A program made the translations under genes and the position numbers. This document shows positions 36,283 through 38,551 of a DNA stretch of 38,551 bases, in pieces; position 1 is the first letter of the stretch; every line of letters begins with the position of its first letter. The stretch lies in contig DDUE01000059.1 in assembly GCA_002344625.1 (NCBI GenBank), positions 1-38,551 of the forward strand. Direction: 5' to 3'. The notes under the pieces were generated by a model that worked only from the letters and a program-made list of their open reading frames with translations, did no database searches and was not told where the DNA came from. The stretch is from Rhodocyclaceae bacterium UBA2346. Its GTDB lineage: Bacteria; Pseudomonadota; Gammaproteobacteria; Burkholderiales; Rhodocyclaceae.

Positions 36283-36690
36283 ACAAAGCCGAACGACAAC
36301 AGGGCGGCCCGTATCAGCGGTGAGGTACCGGTAGCCGGTGTGGGCCACCGAGCTGCGCCCGGTCGAGGCCGAGCAGATCCAGGCCTAGGCCGCCACCGAG
36401 GGGGCTCCGGTGAGCGCCTGCGCGAGATCACGGTGGCGCAGAACCAACCGGACGAAAGGCCCTGCGCAGTGCTCGACCGTGCCGGTCTCGAACAGCAGCA
36501 GCGGGTGCAGGATCTGATGCGTGAGCCTCAGGAGCAGGAGCATGCAGCCGAGGCTCGCACGAGACGAGACGCGCCGATCGGCAGCAACTGGGCGAAATGC
36601 TCGATCGTTAGGCCGAGCAGCAATAGCGGCAACAGCACGAATAGGAGCAGCAGCGTGGGATGAGCCGATGATGTTAGGCAGATAGAGAAC
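36283..36690. other. Gene-poor stretch after the integrase
   Basis: About 400 bp without a convincing gene. Short frames occur on both strands but none has a ribosome site with a recognisable product. One minus-strand frame contains a leucine-rich hydrophobic stretch (TLLLLFVLLPLLLLGL, near 36600-36660) that could be a relic of a membrane protein gene, broken by stops. I cannot name its origin. Confidence 0.4.
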
Positions 36691-36716
36691 GGCTGGAGAC
36701 CTTGTGGTCTCCAGCC
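36691..36716 (-). terminator. Strong hairpin after the zinc-finger gene
   Basis: An 11-bp perfect stem, GGCTGGAGACC with GGTCTCCAGCC, encloses a TTGT loop 11 bp after the stop codon of the gene read leftwards. On the minus strand the sequence after the stem is GTTCTCTATCT, a weak T-rich tail, so it is probably its terminator. Confidence 0.6.
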
Positions 36717-36727
36717 AAAAGGCAATC

Positions 36728-37354
36728 CTAATGCGCGGGTGGATACCAGTATGAATGACCAGGCTTGATCATCCCGTCCTGTCTCCCGAATCGACCTTCC
36801 AGCACCTTTCGGACATCGTCAGGAAACTGGGTCAAGTCTCCCATCATGTAGGAAACATAAACTTCGAATTTTGGATGCCTCTTCCAAAAGCCATTCTCAA
36901 TCGAGCTTTCTAGAGAACGGTCGAACCATGCATGCAAGATTTCCAGTGCACCATTCACCCGCTCCTCGATATTATTGCCTTCGTAGATGAGTTCGTATCC
37001 AGCGCGCTTTCGGTCCTCTCTCTCGCGATGCTGCTCAGGAATACGGCCCAGAGCATTGAGCGCTTCCTCAAAAACGTCATGACGCTTACGATGAAGCTGC
37101 TGATCTTCCCGTATATCCGGGCCAAAATACAATCCGCAGAACTTGCAGATGGCGACTGCACCGTCGTCCGTGACGTAGGAGGCGATTGTAGTCTCCCGCC
37201 ATTTGGCCAACTCGTGATAACTCCTGGCTCTGAACAACTCTTGAGCTGCTCGATTAAGTCGAACCGAATGGGACAAATGTGGGTAAGTGGACTTGAGCGA
37301 TTTCGCGTGTTTCTTCACGCGCTCAACGTCCTTCAATGAAATGGAGGTCGGCAT
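36728..37354 (-). CDS. Hypothetical island protein with an ESCO-like C2H2 zinc finger
   Basis: This is a 208-residue protein. The N-terminal 55 residues (SLKDVERVKKHAKSLKSTYP, then SHSVRLNRAAQELFRARSYHELAKWR) resemble the small helical domain found in many island-borne hypothetical proteins. A zinc-finger pattern C-K-F-C-G-L-Y-F, then E-D-x-x-x-H-x-x-x-H, follows at residues 70-91. This spacing is close to the C2H2 finger of ESCO-type acetyltransferases, but no acetyltransferase domain follows. The C-terminal part is tyrosine- and tryptophan-rich and unrecognised. Codons are clearly more AT-rich than in the core genes, a sign of transfer. Function unknown; DNA binding is a guess. Confidence 0.75.
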   Translation of the reverse strand: MPTSISLKDVERVKKHAKSLKSTYPHLSHSVRLNRAAQELFRARSYHELAKWRETTIASYVTDDGAVAICKFCGLYFGPDIREDQQLHRKRHDVFEEALNALGRIPEQHREREDRKRAGYELIYEGNNIEERVNGALEILHAWFDRSLESSIENGFWKRHPKFEVYVSYMMGDLTQFPDDVRKVLEGRFGRQDGMIKPGHSYWYPPAH

Positions 37355-37819
37355 GGTAGCTATCTCTTTCCAATGGAAGATTTCAGGGGTCCGCTCAGTG
37401 AAACCAAAAGGATTGAGATGCCCAGGAGATATGGGCTAGGTAGTGCACAAAGGCTTTGCCATTGCGGACGGCAAGCACCTACCGGATGCTGAGTGGAAGT
37501 CTACCGTCCCTTCGGCCGATGTCAACCAAGAGGAGTAGAGCAGTGTATGGAGGATGGATGCTGCTTGAGCCCGCAACGCTCCAGGCTAGCTTAGCTGGTC
37601 TCCTGCACCCAGATTTGATGCGGCCAGCAGCCTGCCGAACTCGAGAGGGAAAACAGCTACAGCCGGCGATCACCCGCAGCCGCCCGGCGCCACTGTCGGA
37701 CGGCATGCATTTCTTTCCAGGCAACTTGAGATCCCATAGTGCTGCACATGGCGTAGAGTATGCAACTGGAAACCATCGGGTGCGTCATGAAGCGCGGCAA
37801 TACTGATCGGACAGGATCC
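37355..37819. other. Intergenic region in the island
   Basis: About 465 bp between two divergent island genes. Frames here are short or lack ribosome sites. A 31-codon frame from GTG 37443 (VHKGFAIADG...) and a 116-codon frame from 37456 overlap each other, and neither resembles a known protein. I see no repeat or RNA gene. Confidence 0.4.
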
Positions 37820-38548
37820 ATGAGCAAAGTCGAGTCCAAGTTTGGGTGTGTACGTTTTCATCGCTCGCCGTTCAGCACCTTGGCGCGCGAAGCTGGAAAT
37901 CAGGGCTGCATGGCCGCAGATGGTACGATTTCTGCCAAGGCTTTCGCCGCTTCCGAAAGATCTGGAGAACAATATGTCTTCGCGGTCATGGACAATCACG
38001 GGGGGCAACTACCGGCTGAGTATGGGGTCGTCGCATCGCTCGTGGTGCAGCAGGTTCTGTTGCATGCGCTGTACGTGAGTGCTGGCAAGCAAATCTTTCA
38101 GTTTTCTTCTTCTTTGGTCCGAGACTTCTATCGCACCGATATATCCGAAACGCCCATAGGGAGATTGCATCTTCCCTATGCCGCAGGGTTCCTGCATTTT
38201 GGACTGCAAGACGAGTTGGTGCTGGACAACATCTGGCGGGCCGCCCCCGAGTACGTTGATGGTGCGTACTACCACCTCGGTCCGCAGGGGCAACTCACGG
38301 TTCAGTTGACCCTGTCTCGCCTTGGCGGGGCGACCAGTGGCTTGCCGGGGCCGTATTTTTCCCTGGAAACGGGCGATTTCGAGTGCTCAGCGCACGTTGC
38401 CGTCGATCGCGCGCTTGATCGTGCTGCGGCGGCTGATGTCGATGGGACGGCCCGTATGGGCGACTTGATCAGCGAGTTTAGCGATTGGGAAGGGGTTGCA
38501 AGGCCTGTGATCCATCAGTCGCTTTCCCTAGGGTCTGTTCACAAATGA
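37820..38548 (+). CDS. Unrecognised island protein, 3' end replaced by an IS-like end
   Basis: The frame gives 242 residues from the ATG at 37820 (MSKVESKFGCVRFHRS); alternative ATGs at 37787 and 37760 add 11 or 20. AGGA lies close before 37820 (3-nt spacing, short), so the start is uncertain. There is no signal peptide; segments such as VFAVMDNHGG, LVVQQVLLHALYVS and LPYAAGFLHFGLQDELVLD suggest a folded globular protein. I do not recognise it. The last codons (SLGSVHK and stop) lie in the IS-like terminal repeat that begins at CTAG 38528, so the natural C-terminus is probably missing. GC content is lower than in the core genes. Confidence 0.65.
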   Translation: MSKVESKFGCVRFHRSPFSTLAREAGNQGCMAADGTISAKAFAASERSGEQYVFAVMDNHGGQLPAEYGVVASLVVQQVLLHALYVSAGKQIFQFSSSLVRDFYRTDISETPIGRLHLPYAAGFLHFGLQDELVLDNIWRAAPEYVDGAYYHLGPQGQLTVQLTLSRLGGATSGLPGPYFSLETGDFECSAHVAVDRALDRAAAADVDGTARMGDLISEFSDWEGVARPVIHQSLSLGSVHK

Positions 38549-38551
38549 CAA
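38528..38551. repeat. IS-like terminal inverted repeat, right window edge
   Basis: CTAGGGTCTGTTCACAAATG and a few more bases reach the window end. It is the inverted counterpart of the left edge (about 19 of 21 matches), and the IS body would lie to the right, outside the window. It interrupts the open frame of the last gene. Confidence 0.55.

Noticed and set aside
37456..37806. 116-codon frame in the island
   Set aside because: No ribosome site and unordered composition; I saw no similarity to any family.
34773..38551. A second copy of the tRNA-Val 3' end (attR)
   Set aside because: I looked for the CAGCACCCACCA end downstream and found only unrelated partial matches, so attR is not in the window.

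Overview
The window is high-GC chromosomal DNA of a proteobacterium, most likely a betaproteobacterium of the Rhodocyclales (Thauera/Azoarcus-like). This is inferred from gene content and protein character: tig-clpP-clpX-lon, a PrkA-YeaH-SpoVR set, class I PPK2, and a P4-type integrase beside a tRNA. No database search was possible. Both extreme ends carry the same imperfect ~21-bp motif in inverted orientation, each next to CTAG. They look like the two ends of an insertion sequence, so the window is probably the stretch between two IS copies, or a contig broken at a multicopy IS.

Left part (1-9.9 kb): a complete type I-E CRISPR-Cas locus read leftwards. The order is cas3, cse1 (cas8e), cse2 (cas11), cas7e, cas5e, cas6e, a 52-codon unidentified ORF, cas1, cas2, leader, then an array of nine identical 29-bp repeats and eight spacers. 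The genes overlap or lie close together, as in one operon. The Cas3, Cas6e and Cas1 active-site residues are present. The leader-distal end of the array runs directly into the IS-like end, so the array looks interrupted.

Middle (9.9-28.3 kb): a pentaheme cytochrome c that fuses an AdhB-like triheme part to a TsdA-like diheme part; threonine synthase (thrC); quinolinate phosphoribosyltransferase (nadC); an EamA permease; an envelope cluster (93-residue protein, NodT/OprM-type outer-membrane lipoprotein, DUF3302-like membrane protein, HlyD-type adaptor); a GNAT acetyltransferase; an unknown 344-residue protein beside a class I PPK2; the bifunctional NAD(P)HX repair enzyme; and the stress/starvation set prkA-yeaH-spoVR.

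Right part (28.7-34.5 kb): the protein-quality-control set tig, clpP, clpX and lon on the + strand. A good sigma-32-type heat-shock promoter lies directly before lon, and a 10-bp-stem hairpin lies in the tig leader.

Island (34.7 kb to end): tRNA-Val(UAC) is followed by a tyrosine integrase with iterated TGGGGGTAT sites in front of it. Sparse, lower-GC cargo follows: a gene-poor stretch, a protein with an ESCO-like C2H2 zinc finger, and an unrecognised protein whose 3' end is replaced by the right IS-like end. This looks like the left edge of an integrated element whose other end lies outside the window. The least explained parts are the small ORF inside the cas operon, the pentaheme fusion, the transporter-less envelope cluster, and the island cargo.
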